The notes: generated by a model not told the origin, from the sequence alone. DNA of 40,115 nt from Woeseiaceae bacterium (GCA_028277185.1 JANQGQ010000019.1:1-40115), one strand, 5' to 3'; shown: positions 16,378-23,648, numbered from the stretch's first letter. Numbers and translations: made by a program.

Positions 16378-17253
16378 ATGCAGGACAACTATCAACCGCC
16401 CGCCGCGGACGTATCGCCGAAGTTTTCGGGAGACTCCGCGGAGCAGGATCTCGCGAACTTCGTCGGTCCGAACGCTGAGTACTATCTCGAACGCTTTCGC
16501 CAGATCGAGAGCGGAGGCGGCGCTTCCTGGCACTGGCCGGCGTTCTTCATCACGAGCGGCTGGCTTCTGTACCGCAAGATGTGGTTCTACGCGTTCGCGT
16601 ACATCATTCTCCTTCCCGTCACGCTTACCATCGCTTTCACCGCGCTCGGTCTCGTCATCGGCGAAGTGCCGGCCGATGCCGCTTTTCAGCTCGTATACAT
16701 CGGTATCGTGTTCGTGGCGGTGCCGATCTTCGCAAACCGCCTCTACTTCAAGCACGCCAGGCGGCGCGTAGCGAAAGTCCACGCCGGCACCGCGGGAGGC
16801 AGCGCCAGCGCACAGGCGCTTGCCGCCGCGGGCGGCACGAATCTCGTCGCCGCGCTGCTTCTGTTGATCGTGCCGCTGGTCGGTATCGTGGCGGCGGTAT
16901 CGATTCCGGCGTACCAGGACTACACGGTCCGGGCGCAGGTTGCCGAGGGGCTGTCGCTTGCAGCCTTGCACAAACAAGCTATCGTTGAGTTCTACGACGA
17001 CGAGGGCCGGCTACCCGCCGACAACGCGGCGGCCGGTTTGCCGGCGCCTGCCGACGTCGCCGGCAGATACGTCGAGTCGATCAGTGTAGAGAACGGAGAG
17101 ATCTACATCGACTACGGCGGCGCGGCAAATTCGGTCATCGACGGTGAGACGCTGTATCTGTTGCCGGTGCAGGGCGAAGGGCAGACGCTCGGGTGGAATT
17201 GCGGGAGCGAGGGCATTGCCGCCAAGTGGCTCCCCGCTGCCTGCCGGGACTGA
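16378..17253 (+). CDS. DUF2628-like membrane protein fused to a pilin-like C-terminal domain
   Basis: A 291-aa protein of two parts. Residues 25-130 resemble DUF2628: FVGPNAEYYLERF, WPAFFITSGWLLYRKMWFYA, two or three membrane helices, and FANRLYFKHARRR. After an Ala/Gly linker, residues 155-180 are a hydrophobic helix continuing into IPAYQDYTVRAQVAEGL, the classic N-terminal helix of type IV major pilins. A pilin-like globular part follows, ending in two cysteines (C281 and C289 or thereabouts) that could form the usual C-terminal disulfide. The prepilin peptidase site (G-F-T-L-I-E) is absent, so it should not be processed or assembled like a normal pilin. A good ribosome binding site (GGGGAG, GGAGG) precedes the ATG at 16378. 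It is 21 bases from the epimerase gene, in the same direction. Function unknown. Confidence 0.75.
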   Translation: MQDNYQPPAADVSPKFSGDSAEQDLANFVGPNAEYYLERFRQIESGGGASWHWPAFFITSGWLLYRKMWFYAFAYIILLPVTLTIAFTALGLVIGEVPADAAFQLVYIGIVFVAVPIFANRLYFKHARRRVAKVHAGTAGGSASAQALAAAGGTNLVAALLLLIVPLVGIVAAVSIPAYQDYTVRAQVAEGLSLAALHKQAIVEFYDDEGRLPADNAAAGLPAPADVAGRYVESISVENGEIYIDYGGAANSVIDGETLYLLPVQGEGQTLGWNCGSEGIAAKWLPAACRD

Positions 17254-17271
17254 GCGCGCACCGGCAGGCAG
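17237..17271. terminator. 11-bp stem-loop across the stop codon (possible terminator)
   Basis: CTGCCTGCCGG (17237-17247) pairs perfectly with CCGGCAGGCAG (17261-17271), 13-nt loop, across the stop codon of the DUF2628-pilin gene and between two convergent genes. There is no U-tract, so it may act as a transcript-end stabiliser or pause site rather than a classical terminator. Confidence 0.4.
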
Positions 17272-17322
17272 AACCGAGCGCACACCGATCTGGTAATGCC
17301 CCGGGTCGGCGTTCGTAAAGGT

Positions 17323-18519
17323 TTAGCCTTTGAAGAGATCCTTCAGCGGTGCCGCCGCGTTGCTGTCCGGAAACACCTCGCGTTGGACATAGCGTTCCGG
17401 TGTTTCCAGATGCTCGCTGAGAATCGATTTGAACACGCTGCGCAGGTCCATCGTCGGCTTCAGGTCGCGGCCCTCGTAGAGTGCGCGCTGCCCCAAACCC
17501 GGCCAGTCGGTCGTGATACCGCCGTTGACCGCGCCGCCGAGCAAGAGCGCTGCCGATGCCGTACCGTGATCGGTGCCGCGCGTGCCGTTGACGGAAACCG
17601 TTCTGCCAAACTCCGTGACGACTGCGACAGCGGTATGCGACCAGGTTTGGCCCAGTCCGGATCGAAGTGCGCCGAGCCCCGCGTCGAGCGCCGCAAGCTG
17701 ATTCGCGAGCGCGCCGTTCACGGTTCCCTGATTCGCATGCGTATCCCAGCCACCCGACTCGACGACGGCGATCCGCGGTCCGCCCGCGGCCGTGAGGAAG
17801 CTTGCCGCGACTCTTAAGTTTTCGGTGAGCAGCCGCGGCCCTCGCCTGCCGCGGCGGTCGCCGCCCATGTCCAGCTCACCGGCGACCGCCTGCGAACTCA
17901 TCGCCTGCGCGAAGCGTTCGCTGAAGAACGCATCATCGCGATAGAGGACGCTCAGCCGCTCGAGCGTGTCGCCATCGGTGCCGGGAAGCCTCGACGGAGC
18001 CCAACTGGTCGTCGACTGCGCGCCGCGAAGCACCAGCGGTGTGTTGGCCGCAAGCGCGATGGCTGTCTCCTCGCCGACGCCGCCGCCAAGCGGCTTCAGC
18101 GCGCGGTTGAGCCAGCCGTCGCGGAGCGCGCCAACGCGCGAACCCCCGTTTTCGAGCACGTCCTGGCCGTCGAAGTGGGAGCGCTCGCGATACGGACTCG
18201 CCACGGCGTGCAGAAGCCGGACCTGCCCTTCGCCATAGAGTTCGTGTACCAGCGCGAGGCGCGGATGCAGGCCGAAGAAGCCGTCGAGATCGAGCAGGCC
18301 GTCGCCGTCGCCCGGTGCTGACAGCGCCAGGCCGCCGCGCTGCCTGGCGTAGTGGGGGTCGGCGTAAGCTGCGGCGATCGCCAGACCGTCCGCCGCGCCG
18401 CGCAGAATCACGAGAACGAAGCGGGCCTCCGTATCGGCGTTTGCCAGTACCAGTCCGGGTGCGGCAGCGAGGGCCGTCCCCGCGGTCATGCGCTTGAGCA
18501 CTTCACGACGTGTCAGCAT
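17323..18519 (-). CDS. DUF1501 family protein with Tat signal
   Basis: A 398-aa exported protein. The N terminus MLTRREVLKRM is a twin-arginine motif followed by an Ala-rich hydrophobic core (TAGTALAAAPGLVLA). The mature part has FVLVILRGAADGL, SHFDGQDVLENG, VESGGWDTHANQG and VTEFGRTVSVNGTRGTDHG, all DUF1501 hallmarks; the family is related to sulfatases/alkaline phosphatases. Start choice: the ATG at 18525 overlaps the stop of the upstream DUF1800 gene (ATGA), but GGAG just before it is correctly spaced (6 nt) for the ATG at 18519, which also starts at the Tat motif. Either way translation is coupled to DUF1800. The two families are usually found as neighbours and presumably act together in the periplasm; the biochemical role is not established. 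Confidence 0.9.
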   Translation of the reverse strand: MLTRREVLKRMTAGTALAAAPGLVLANADTEARFVLVILRGAADGLAIAAAYADPHYARQRGGLALSAPGDGDGLLDLDGFFGLHPRLALVHELYGEGQVRLLHAVASPYRERSHFDGQDVLENGGSRVGALRDGWLNRALKPLGGGVGEETAIALAANTPLVLRGAQSTTSWAPSRLPGTDGDTLERLSVLYRDDAFFSERFAQAMSSQAVAGELDMGGDRRGRRGPRLLTENLRVAASFLTAAGGPRIAVVESGGWDTHANQGTVNGALANQLAALDAGLGALRSGLGQTWSHTAVAVVTEFGRTVSVNGTRGTDHGTASAALLLGGAVNGGITTDWPGLGQRALYEGRDLKPTMDLRSVFKSILSEHLETPERYVQREVFPDSNAAAPLKDLFKG

Positions 18520-18521
18520 GT

Positions 18522-19904
18522 TCATCTCCGCTGGAAATCCGGTGAGGCAAGCAGCAGCGTCAGGCCCTGGACCCGGCTTTCGGCCCGGGATATCCACGTC
18601 CGGCTGTGATTCGAGAAGGAACTGCCGAGCACGGCGTCGCCGAGCGCGACCGGGTCTGTGCGCTTGCCGGCAAGACGCGCGACGCTGTCGCTCCATTCGA
18701 TACGTTTGTAGAGTGAGTCGGCGCCGCCCCATTCGGCGGCGGTATCGGGCCAGCCTGCCGGGGAGCCGGGCCGCCAGGGCGTCTGGCCCATGAGATCGAG
18801 CGCATTGACTACGAAGCGGGAATCGTCGGGTATGCGGTCCAGCGCTCGCAGCGTCGAGACCACGAAGTCGTGTGGCGACTTGTACTTCCGGTCGGTGTCG
18901 GTCCAGGCTTCGGGTGCGCGCAGGAGATCTGCATAGACTGCACCCAGTTCACCGTCGTTCCCGAGCCACGTCGCGGTGAGACGATCGACGAGTTCGGGTG
19001 GTGGGGCGTCCGCAACGAAGTGGCGAACCAGCTTCGTGCAAACATGTCTGGCGGTCGACGGATGGGTAGCGAGATCGCGGAGGATGGCCAGCCCCTGGTC
19101 GAGGCCCGCGTCCGGGTAACGCTTCCCGAGAACGGTTTTCGCACCGGGCTCGTGAATCATCTCGCGAAACTCGAAGGTGCCGGGCGTCCCCTCGGCAAAA
19201 CGGCCGCGCTGGCCGGCACCGCCTATGGACCAGCCCGTTATCGCTTCGGCGAGACTGACCACGTCGCCCTGCGAATAGCCGCCGCTGACGCCGAGCGTGT
19301 GCAACTCGAGGATCTCACGCGCGAGGTTTTCATTGAGGCCCGGATTCCTTCTCCCGCGGCGGCGCGCACGCGTCCCCAGCGTCGAGTTGGGTCCGATCGA
19401 TTGCGCGTTGTCGAGGTAGAGCAGCATGGCCGGATGCCGCTCGGCCGCAATGAGAAGGTCGGCGAAACTGCCCGTCACGTGGGGCCGGATCGCTTCGTTC
19501 TCGAACAGGCCGGCGATCGCGGGGACAGGCTGCTTATCGGCAGACACGGCGAAGTGATTCGCCCATAAATGTACGAGGCGCTCACGGAACGGCCGGTCCG
19601 TCGCGGCGGCGGCTGCATAGCGGGCCGTCGTCTGCTCGAGATAGTGCGAGCGGACCGCGCGGCTGTAGCGGCGGACGATGTCCGGGGCGTCGGCGCCCGA
19701 TGAAGCTTGCTGCTCGCGGCGCAGCGTCTGAACCTCGGCCAGCACTTCGGGCGTACGTGGCAGCGCCCGAACGGCCGGTCCCGGTTCTGCGTGCGTGCTG
19801 AGTTGCTCCAGCAGCCAGTCGCGGGGGTCCTCGCGTCGGTCCAGATCGCCGGGCCGGGCACCCAGACCGAAGCGGTTATTGGCTATGATGACAGTCTGGC
19901 TCAA
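18522..19904 (-). CDS. DUF1800 family protein
   Basis: A 460-aa protein. Recognisable DUF1800 segments are NNRFGLGARPGDL (about 9-21), RERLVHLWANHFAVS, HPAMLLYLDNAQSIGPN, LNENLAREILELHTLGV, SLAEAITGWS and TPWRPGSPAGWPD. No signal peptide is visible at the chosen start; the family is often exported, so this absence is worth noting. It overlaps the start region of the DUF1501 gene and is the first gene of a two-gene unit. Its start is separated from the divergent membrane-protein gene at 20115 by 210 bases that contain an AT-rich island (about 20000-20040), probably the promoter area for both. Function unknown. Confidence 0.88.
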   Translation of the reverse strand: MSQTVIIANNRFGLGARPGDLDRREDPRDWLLEQLSTHAEPGPAVRALPRTPEVLAEVQTLRREQQASSGADAPDIVRRYSRAVRSHYLEQTTARYAAAAATDRPFRERLVHLWANHFAVSADKQPVPAIAGLFENEAIRPHVTGSFADLLIAAERHPAMLLYLDNAQSIGPNSTLGTRARRRGRRNPGLNENLAREILELHTLGVSGGYSQGDVVSLAEAITGWSIGGAGQRGRFAEGTPGTFEFREMIHEPGAKTVLGKRYPDAGLDQGLAILRDLATHPSTARHVCTKLVRHFVADAPPPELVDRLTATWLGNDGELGAVYADLLRAPEAWTDTDRKYKSPHDFVVSTLRALDRIPDDSRFVVNALDLMGQTPWRPGSPAGWPDTAAEWGGADSLYKRIEWSDSVARLAGKRTDPVALGDAVLGSSFSNHSRTWISRAESRVQGLTLLLASPDFQRR

Positions 19905-20114
19905 GCGTGCTTCCTCCCGGGGGAATACAACGCCCGCCCGGCGGATCGGTTGACGGGCAGGTCATCGGATCCGACGCGCTCATGCCGCCATACCTCGCAA
20001 TTAACCATAATATTTTCAATAAGTTACAATACTGCATCCAAAACGGTTCCGGCAAGCATCTTTGCTGCAGACGGGCCGTTGAGGGTCCGGCTCAAGCATT
20101 CAGGAGCGTAGATT

Positions 20115-20486
20115 GTGGTTGAAGAGCTAATTCCTATCGTCATGTTCATCTCGATCGCGGTGGTGCTGATCGCGGTTTTCTGGTTTCGCTACCGAGCGAG
20201 AGCGGAGCTGCAGCGGACCGTTCGCAACGCAATGGACCGTGGCGTCGAACTGTCTCCGGAGCTGATCGAGCGACTCGGCGCGACGCCGCAGCCGCGCGAG
20301 AAAGACCTGCGCCTCGGCGTCATCTGGATGAGTATTGCGGTTGCGCTGATACTGTGCGGTTTCGCGATACCGGAGCCCGACGCGCTGCGCAGTGTTCTTG
20401 CCGGAGCGGCTTTCCCGTTCTCGATCGGGTCGGCCTACCTGCTGCTGTGGTTCGTGGTTTCGCGCCATGACAGCGAAGCGCGCTGA
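20115..20486 (+). CDS. small membrane protein, DUF6249-like
   Basis: A 123-aa protein with one N-terminal membrane helix (about 5-25, IPIVMFISIAVVLIAVFWF), a charged middle containing GVELSPELIERLG, and two C-terminal helices (about 68-85 and 95-115). This order is that of the DUF6249 family, often encoded next to ECF sigma factors. The start is GTG at 20115, with AGGAG eight bases upstream. The sigma-factor gene follows after 17 bases, so it is probably the first gene of the sigma operon. A TACAAT box lies at about 20021-20026 in an AT-rich stretch, but its -35 partner is poor. The role, perhaps in signal transmission, is inferred from position only. Confidence 0.8.
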   Translation: MVEELIPIVMFISIAVVLIAVFWFRYRARAELQRTVRNAMDRGVELSPELIERLGATPQPREKDLRLGVIWMSIAVALILCGFAIPEPDALRSVLAGAAFPFSIGSAYLLLWFVVSRHDSEAR

Positions 20487-20503
20487 CAGCCAGCTGAGCG
20501 ACG

Positions 20504-21064
20504 ATGTCGAACGAAGACCGCGAGCTCGTTGCTCGAGTTCTCAGTCATCGCGATACCTCGGCCTTCGGGGAGTTGGTGCGACGTCATCAGTCGCAGGTTC
20601 GGGGCTTCCTGATACGGCTCTCGGGCGACGCCGCGCTCGCGGACGATCTGGCGCAGGACAGTTTCATGCACGCCTGGGATCGGTTGGGCACCTACGCCGG
20701 ACGGGGCTCGTTCATCGGCTGGCTTTTGAAGGTGGCGTACACGACTTTTCTTCAATCGAAACGCCGTTCGCGCCGCTATGCCGAGATCCTCGAGGAAATC
20801 GGCAATGTCGCCGACGTGCAGGGAACGAGCTACACTCGACCTCAGGAGGAAGTGGGCGATCTGGACAAGCTTCTCGCCGTCCTGAGCGAGCAGGAACGTG
20901 CCGTCATGATCATGTCGTATGCCTGCGGTCTTTCGCACCGCGAGATCAGCGACGCAACCGAGCTGCCGGTAGGGACGATCAAGTCGCTGATTCACCGCGG
21001 CAAGGAAAAGATCAGATCGAACTTTGAAATCAAAGACCACCAACACGATCATCGACATGGCTGA
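20504..21064 (+). CDS. ECF-type RNA polymerase sigma factor
   Basis: A 186-aa sigma-70 family regulator. Region 2 (about 18-90) includes FGELVRRHQSQVRGFLIRL, GDAALADDLAQDSFMHAWDRL and the promoter-melting segment SFIGWLLKVAYTTFLQSKRRSRR. Region 4 (about 120-170) includes LSEQERAVMIMSYACGLSHREISDATELPVGT in three overlapping pieces of a helix-turn-helix, ending in KSLIHRGKEKIR. There is no extra C-terminal sensor domain. The ATG start lies 17 bases after the DUF6249-like gene. The stop overlaps the following small membrane-protein gene by 8 bases, the arrangement expected for a sigma factor and its antagonist. Confidence 0.93.
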   Translation: MSNEDRELVARVLSHRDTSAFGELVRRHQSQVRGFLIRLSGDAALADDLAQDSFMHAWDRLGTYAGRGSFIGWLLKVAYTTFLQSKRRSRRYAEILEEIGNVADVQGTSYTRPQEEVGDLDKLLAVLSEQERAVMIMSYACGLSHREISDATELPVGTIKSLIHRGKEKIRSNFEIKDHQHDHRHG

Positions 21065-21389
21065 GCGGCAAAAAGACAGTGACGATCGCATGCTGGAGGC
21101 GCTGTTTCGTCCCGAGGTCATTCCGGACGACGGTTTCAGCAAACGCGTTGTCGCCCGGGTTCGGCGGCGGGTCTGGACGCGCCGGATCACCTTGCCGCTT
21201 GCGGTCGTCCTGGGCTCGCTCGTCGCGGCCGAGCCGGTCGTGTCCTTCCTGAAGGCAGCGGTCGAGCTGCTGAGTACCGTATCCGGTGCCTCGATCACGC
21301 CGGACTGGGTGCCTTCCAGCTTCACGCTGGTCGCGGGCGCGGTGCTTTTCGGGATTCTGTTGACCACGCTCAATCTTCTCGAAGAGTAG
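21057..21389 (+). CDS. small membrane protein, possible anti-sigma factor
   Basis: A 110-aa protein starting at the ATG at 21057, within the end of the sigma-factor gene; a longer frame from 21024 would overlap the sigma gene much more. The cytoplasmic N terminus (about 1-45, with ALFRPEVIPDDGFSKRVVARVRRR) resembles the short sigma-facing segments of small anti-sigma proteins. Two hydrophobic stretches follow (about 47-68 and 84-105). The 8-base overlap with the sigma gene supports coupled expression. No zinc (HxxxCxxC) motif is present. Anti-sigma function is inferred from position and topology. Confidence 0.75.
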   Translation: MAERQKDSDDRMLEALFRPEVIPDDGFSKRVVARVRRRVWTRRITLPLAVVLGSLVAAEPVVSFLKAAVELLSTVSGASITPDWVPSSFTLVAGAVLFGILLTTLNLLEE

Positions 21390-21476
21390 CGCCGGCCCTT
21401 TTCGATTCCGGTGCCGGTACCGTTCGGTTGCTATCGGAGTAGCCGTCAATCCCTCCGGTTTCCGGTACTCAGTCGA

Positions 21477-21505
21477 TTGTCAGTCGGGTACTCGTCGGTT
21501 ACAGT
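21477..21505 (+). promoter_or_regulatory. sigma-70-type promoter, predicts a leaderless transcript
   Basis: TTGTCA (21477-21482) and TACAGT (21500-21505) are 17 bases apart. The expected transcription start, about 7 bases further, falls at 21512-21513, on the ATG of the 68-aa gene. No Shine-Dalgarno sequence is present upstream of that ATG. Confidence 0.5.
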
Positions 21506-21512
21506 CGGCGCC

Positions 21513-21719
21513 ATGAGCCTGCGCGAGAAAGTCGAACAGCTTTTGCCGAACTGGGAACAGTGGTATCCGAGCCTGTTCGACGCGGCGAGCGATCTCGGCA
21601 TCATCAGGGCCGAGGTGTGCGATCCGAACTCCTTGCTGTTGACGAGACGGCACCAGCGGATCGTGCAGCAGGCGGAAGACGCCCACCGCGAGAAATGGGG
21701 CGGTAAAACAGATCTCTGA
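21513..21719 (+). CDS. small hypothetical protein (68 aa)
   Basis: Begins MSLREKVEQLLPNWEQWYPS and contains LFDAASDLGIIRAEVCDP and LTRRHQRIVQQAEDAHREKW. It is soluble, predicted helical, with one cysteine; no family was recognised. Codon use and a plausible promoter support it as a gene. The last few codons (KTDL-stop) come from the first unit of the tandem repeats that start at 21704, so the C terminus may have been replaced by repeat sequence. Confidence 0.55.
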   Translation: MSLREKVEQLLPNWEQWYPSLFDAASDLGIIRAEVCDPNSLLLTRRHQRIVQQAEDAHREKWGGKTDL

Positions 21720-21903
21720 GGTCAATGTCCTGTTCGCTACTGAGCGGAGCGACAAGTCGGACCTCTGAGTTGTCGGACCGGGCTCCTCTCGATAGTGGGC
21801 AAAACAGATTTCTAAGGTGTCTGACACCTTTTCGATCGGGCGACGAGTCAAACCTCTAAGGTATCGAACCCGTCCCCTCTCGAACGGGTGGCCGAAACAG
21901 ATC
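21704..21903. repeat. degenerate tandem repeats of about 95 bp with a GGTGTC-palindrome
   Basis: AAAACAGAT recurs at 21704 and 21801, and GAAACAGAT at 21895 (spacing 97 and 94). The two full units share AAACAGATYTCTRAGGT at the left and later CCTCTRAG, then TCGRACC and CTCCTCTCGA-like blocks; the third is a truncated end. Unit two contains AAGGTGTC-T-GACACCTT (21814-21830), a 17-base palindrome of a kind I associate with dispersed repeats in environmental gammaproteobacteria. No transposase is nearby. Confidence 0.75.
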
Positions 21904-21911
21904 TGTTTCCT

Positions 21912-21944
21912 CCAAAAACAAGAAAGGCCGCTGTTCGCGGCCTT
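21912..21944 (-). terminator. Rho-independent terminator of the 26-aa gene
   Basis: On the minus strand, AAGGCCGC (21944-21937) pairs with GCGGCCTT (21931-21924), 5-nt loop, followed by TCTTGTTTTTGG. It lies 28 bases after the stop codon of the small gene at 21973-22053. No other minus-strand gene ends near it, which strengthens the case that the small gene is real. Confidence 0.75.
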
Positions 21945-21972
21945 CCGTGAGATTTCGTGTCGTTGCGGCGGG

Positions 21973-22053
21973 TCAGGGGATACGGGAAAGATGCTCCAAT
22001 ATCCGGTCAAGACCCGGTGCCGCTAACGGCAACTCTATAATCTCACTAGACAT
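21973..22053 (-). CDS. 26-aa small protein or peptide precursor (new small gene)
   Basis: ATG at 22053 to TGA at 21973-21975. The peptide begins MSSEIIELPL, has an AAPG turn in the middle and ends in a helix-like DRILEHLSRIP; it has no cysteine, tyrosine or tryptophan. The gene has every part of a strong transcription and translation unit: promoter TTGGCA-N17-GATACT, a leader of about 29 bases, a perfect Shine-Dalgarno sequence at correct spacing and a U-rich terminator 28 bases after the stop. It is transcribed away from the DUF418 gene at 22223. No known small-protein family (for example PqqA) is recognised: the E-x-x-x-Y of PqqA is missing. It could be a secreted or modified peptide, a toxin-like peptide or a regulatory short protein. 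Confidence 0.7.
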   Translation of the reverse strand: MSSEIIELPLAAPGLDRILEHLSRIP

Positions 22054-22067
22054 GGATCACCTCCTTT
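22054..22067 (-). promoter_or_regulatory. perfect extended Shine-Dalgarno sequence of the 26-aa gene
   Basis: AAAGGAGGTGATCC directly precedes the ATG at 22053. Thirteen bases, AAGGAGGTGATCC, are fully complementary to the 3' end of bacterial 16S rRNA (GGATCACCTCCTT). Such a long match is rare and implies very efficient initiation. Confidence 0.8.
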
Positions 22068-22088
22068 CAAGTAGTTTGCCCGGGACGG

Positions 22089-22117
22089 AGTATCCCTGTA
22101 AGCGGGTGCTTTGCCAA
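22089..22117 (-). promoter_or_regulatory. sigma-70 promoter of the 26-aa gene
   Basis: On the minus strand, TTGGCA (22117-22112) and GATACT (22094-22089) are separated by exactly 17 bases (5/6 and 4/6 matches to consensus). An AT-rich stretch lies upstream (22120-22150). Confidence 0.55.
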
Positions 22118-22142
22118 GCAATTTTTTCACAAAAATCCTTGG

Positions 22143-22171
22143 TTTAAATGTAAGACTTGATGCGCTATCCT
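22143..22171 (+). promoter_or_regulatory. possible promoter of the DUF418 gene
   Basis: TTTAAA (22143-22148) and TATCCT (22166-22171) are 17 bases apart, 51 bases before the ATG at 22223. Both hexamers are only 4/6 matches. It would be back to back with the small-gene promoter. Confidence 0.3.
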
Positions 22172-22222
22172 AGCTGGCCGCGCCACTGATCGCCGGGCCA
22201 TCGGAACAACGGTGGGACTACC

Positions 22223-23557
22223 ATGAGCACCTCGAACACGTCCGGCGATCAGACCGCCGTCGCCGGGCCGGTTGCCGGCAGCGAGCGTATTGCCAGCCTC
22301 GACGTGCTGCGTGGCGTGGCCGTACTCGGCATCCTCGTAATGAACGTCTACGCGTTCGCCATGCCGTTTCCCGCCTACACCAATCCTTACGTAATGGGTG
22401 GGACCGATCCGCTGAACCTCGGCGTCTGGATCGCCACGCATATCCTGTTCGATCAGAAGTTCATGACGATCTTCTCGATGCTGTTCGGGGCGGGGATCGT
22501 GCTGATGGCCGAGCGCGCCACGGCGCGCGGCGCCGCATTCGGCAGCGTCTTTTACAGCCGGCAGATCTGGCTGCTAGTGCTTGGAGCGCTGCACGCCTAT
22601 CTGATCTGGTTCGGGGATATCCTGTTCTACTACGCGCTGATCGGCATGCTTGCGTTTCTGTTTCGCAAGCGTTCTGTCAGAACGCTGATCGTTACGGCCT
22701 GCGTGTTGCTGTGCGTGCCGCCCGTCTTCAACTACGGCTCGTCGTTCTACATGGAGAACCTGATGAGCGACGCCGCCGGGATCGAGGTGAAGGCAGCGAC
22801 CGGCGTCGAGCTTTCCGACGAGGAGCAGGCAACGCTCGACGAGTGGCGGGCGTCGCGCATCTTTTTCGCGCCGACGGACGAGGACGTCCAGGCCGATCTG
22901 GATGCTTATCGAAGCGACTATACGACGATCCTCGAGCACCGCGTGCCCTTCGTGCTCATGATGCACCTGCAGGCCACGCCGTTCTTCATGCTCTGGCGTA
23001 TCGGCGGCCTGATGTTGCTCGGCATGGCGCTGATGAAGCTCGGAGCGTTCGCGGCCGATCGCCCGACGGACTTCTATCGACGGCTGCTCTTTGCCGGTTA
23101 CGCGTTCGGCTTGCCGCTGACCGTCCTGAGCGCCTGGCTCCTGTTCGCCAACCGGTTCGATCCGGTTTTCGTGATGCGGGTCGGAATGTTGCCGAACTAT
23201 GTCGGGAGCATTCTGGTCGCGCTCGGTCATGTGGCCGGCGTCATGCTCATCGTCCGGTTCGGCGTGTGGTCCGCCCTGACCAGCCGTTTCGCGGCGGTCG
23301 GCCGGACGGCGCTGTCGAACTACCTGGTGCACTCGCTGATCATGACGACGATCTTCTACGGCTATGCGCTGGGTCTGTACGGTGACGTGCCGCGCGTCGG
23401 TCAGCAGGCCCTTGTGGCGGCCGTAATCGGCGGGCAGCTGTTCCTGGCGCCCTGGTGGCTGTCGCGGTTTCGCTTCGGCCCCTTCGAGTGGCTCTGGCGC
23501 TCGCTTTCGTACTGGCGCTGGCAGCCCCTGCGGCGGCCTCAGGGAAATCGCGCCTGA
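22223..23557 (+). CDS. DUF418 family multi-pass membrane protein (YeiB-like)
   Basis: A 444-aa inner-membrane protein with about eight to ten helices. N-terminal SLDVLRGVAVLGILVMNVYAFAMP (in two pieces, about 25-48), then FDQKFMTIFSMLFGAGIVLM, RTALSNYLVHSLIMTTIFYG, and the C-terminal FGPFEWLWRSLSYW are the signature regions of the DUF418/YeiB family, related to acyltransferase_3-like membrane proteins. Its substrate is unknown. A long soluble loop (about 180-240, acidic) lies between the fourth and fifth helices. It follows the 26-aa gene divergently; the two promoters share about 50 bases. Confidence 0.92.
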   Translation: MSTSNTSGDQTAVAGPVAGSERIASLDVLRGVAVLGILVMNVYAFAMPFPAYTNPYVMGGTDPLNLGVWIATHILFDQKFMTIFSMLFGAGIVLMAERATARGAAFGSVFYSRQIWLLVLGALHAYLIWFGDILFYYALIGMLAFLFRKRSVRTLIVTACVLLCVPPVFNYGSSFYMENLMSDAAGIEVKAATGVELSDEEQATLDEWRASRIFFAPTDEDVQADLDAYRSDYTTILEHRVPFVLMMHLQATPFFMLWRIGGLMLLGMALMKLGAFAADRPTDFYRRLLFAGYAFGLPLTVLSAWLLFANRFDPVFVMRVGMLPNYVGSILVALGHVAGVMLIVRFGVWSALTSRFAAVGRTALSNYLVHSLIMTTIFYGYALGLYGDVPRVGQQALVAAVIGGQLFLAPWWLSRFRFGPFEWLWRSLSYWRWQPLRRPQGNRA

Positions 23558-23648
23558 CGGCAATGAATCCGCCGCGCTGCGGCGTGTATACTCGACCCCG
23601 GCCCGCCGGCGGCGCTCCGGCCGGAACAAGGATACAAGTGAGAAACAG

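Noticed and set aside
22054..22067. GGATCACCTCCTTT on the plus strand looks like the 3' end of 16S rRNA
   Set aside because: No 16S sequence lies upstream. On the minus strand it is simply a perfect Shine-Dalgarno sequence in front of an ATG.
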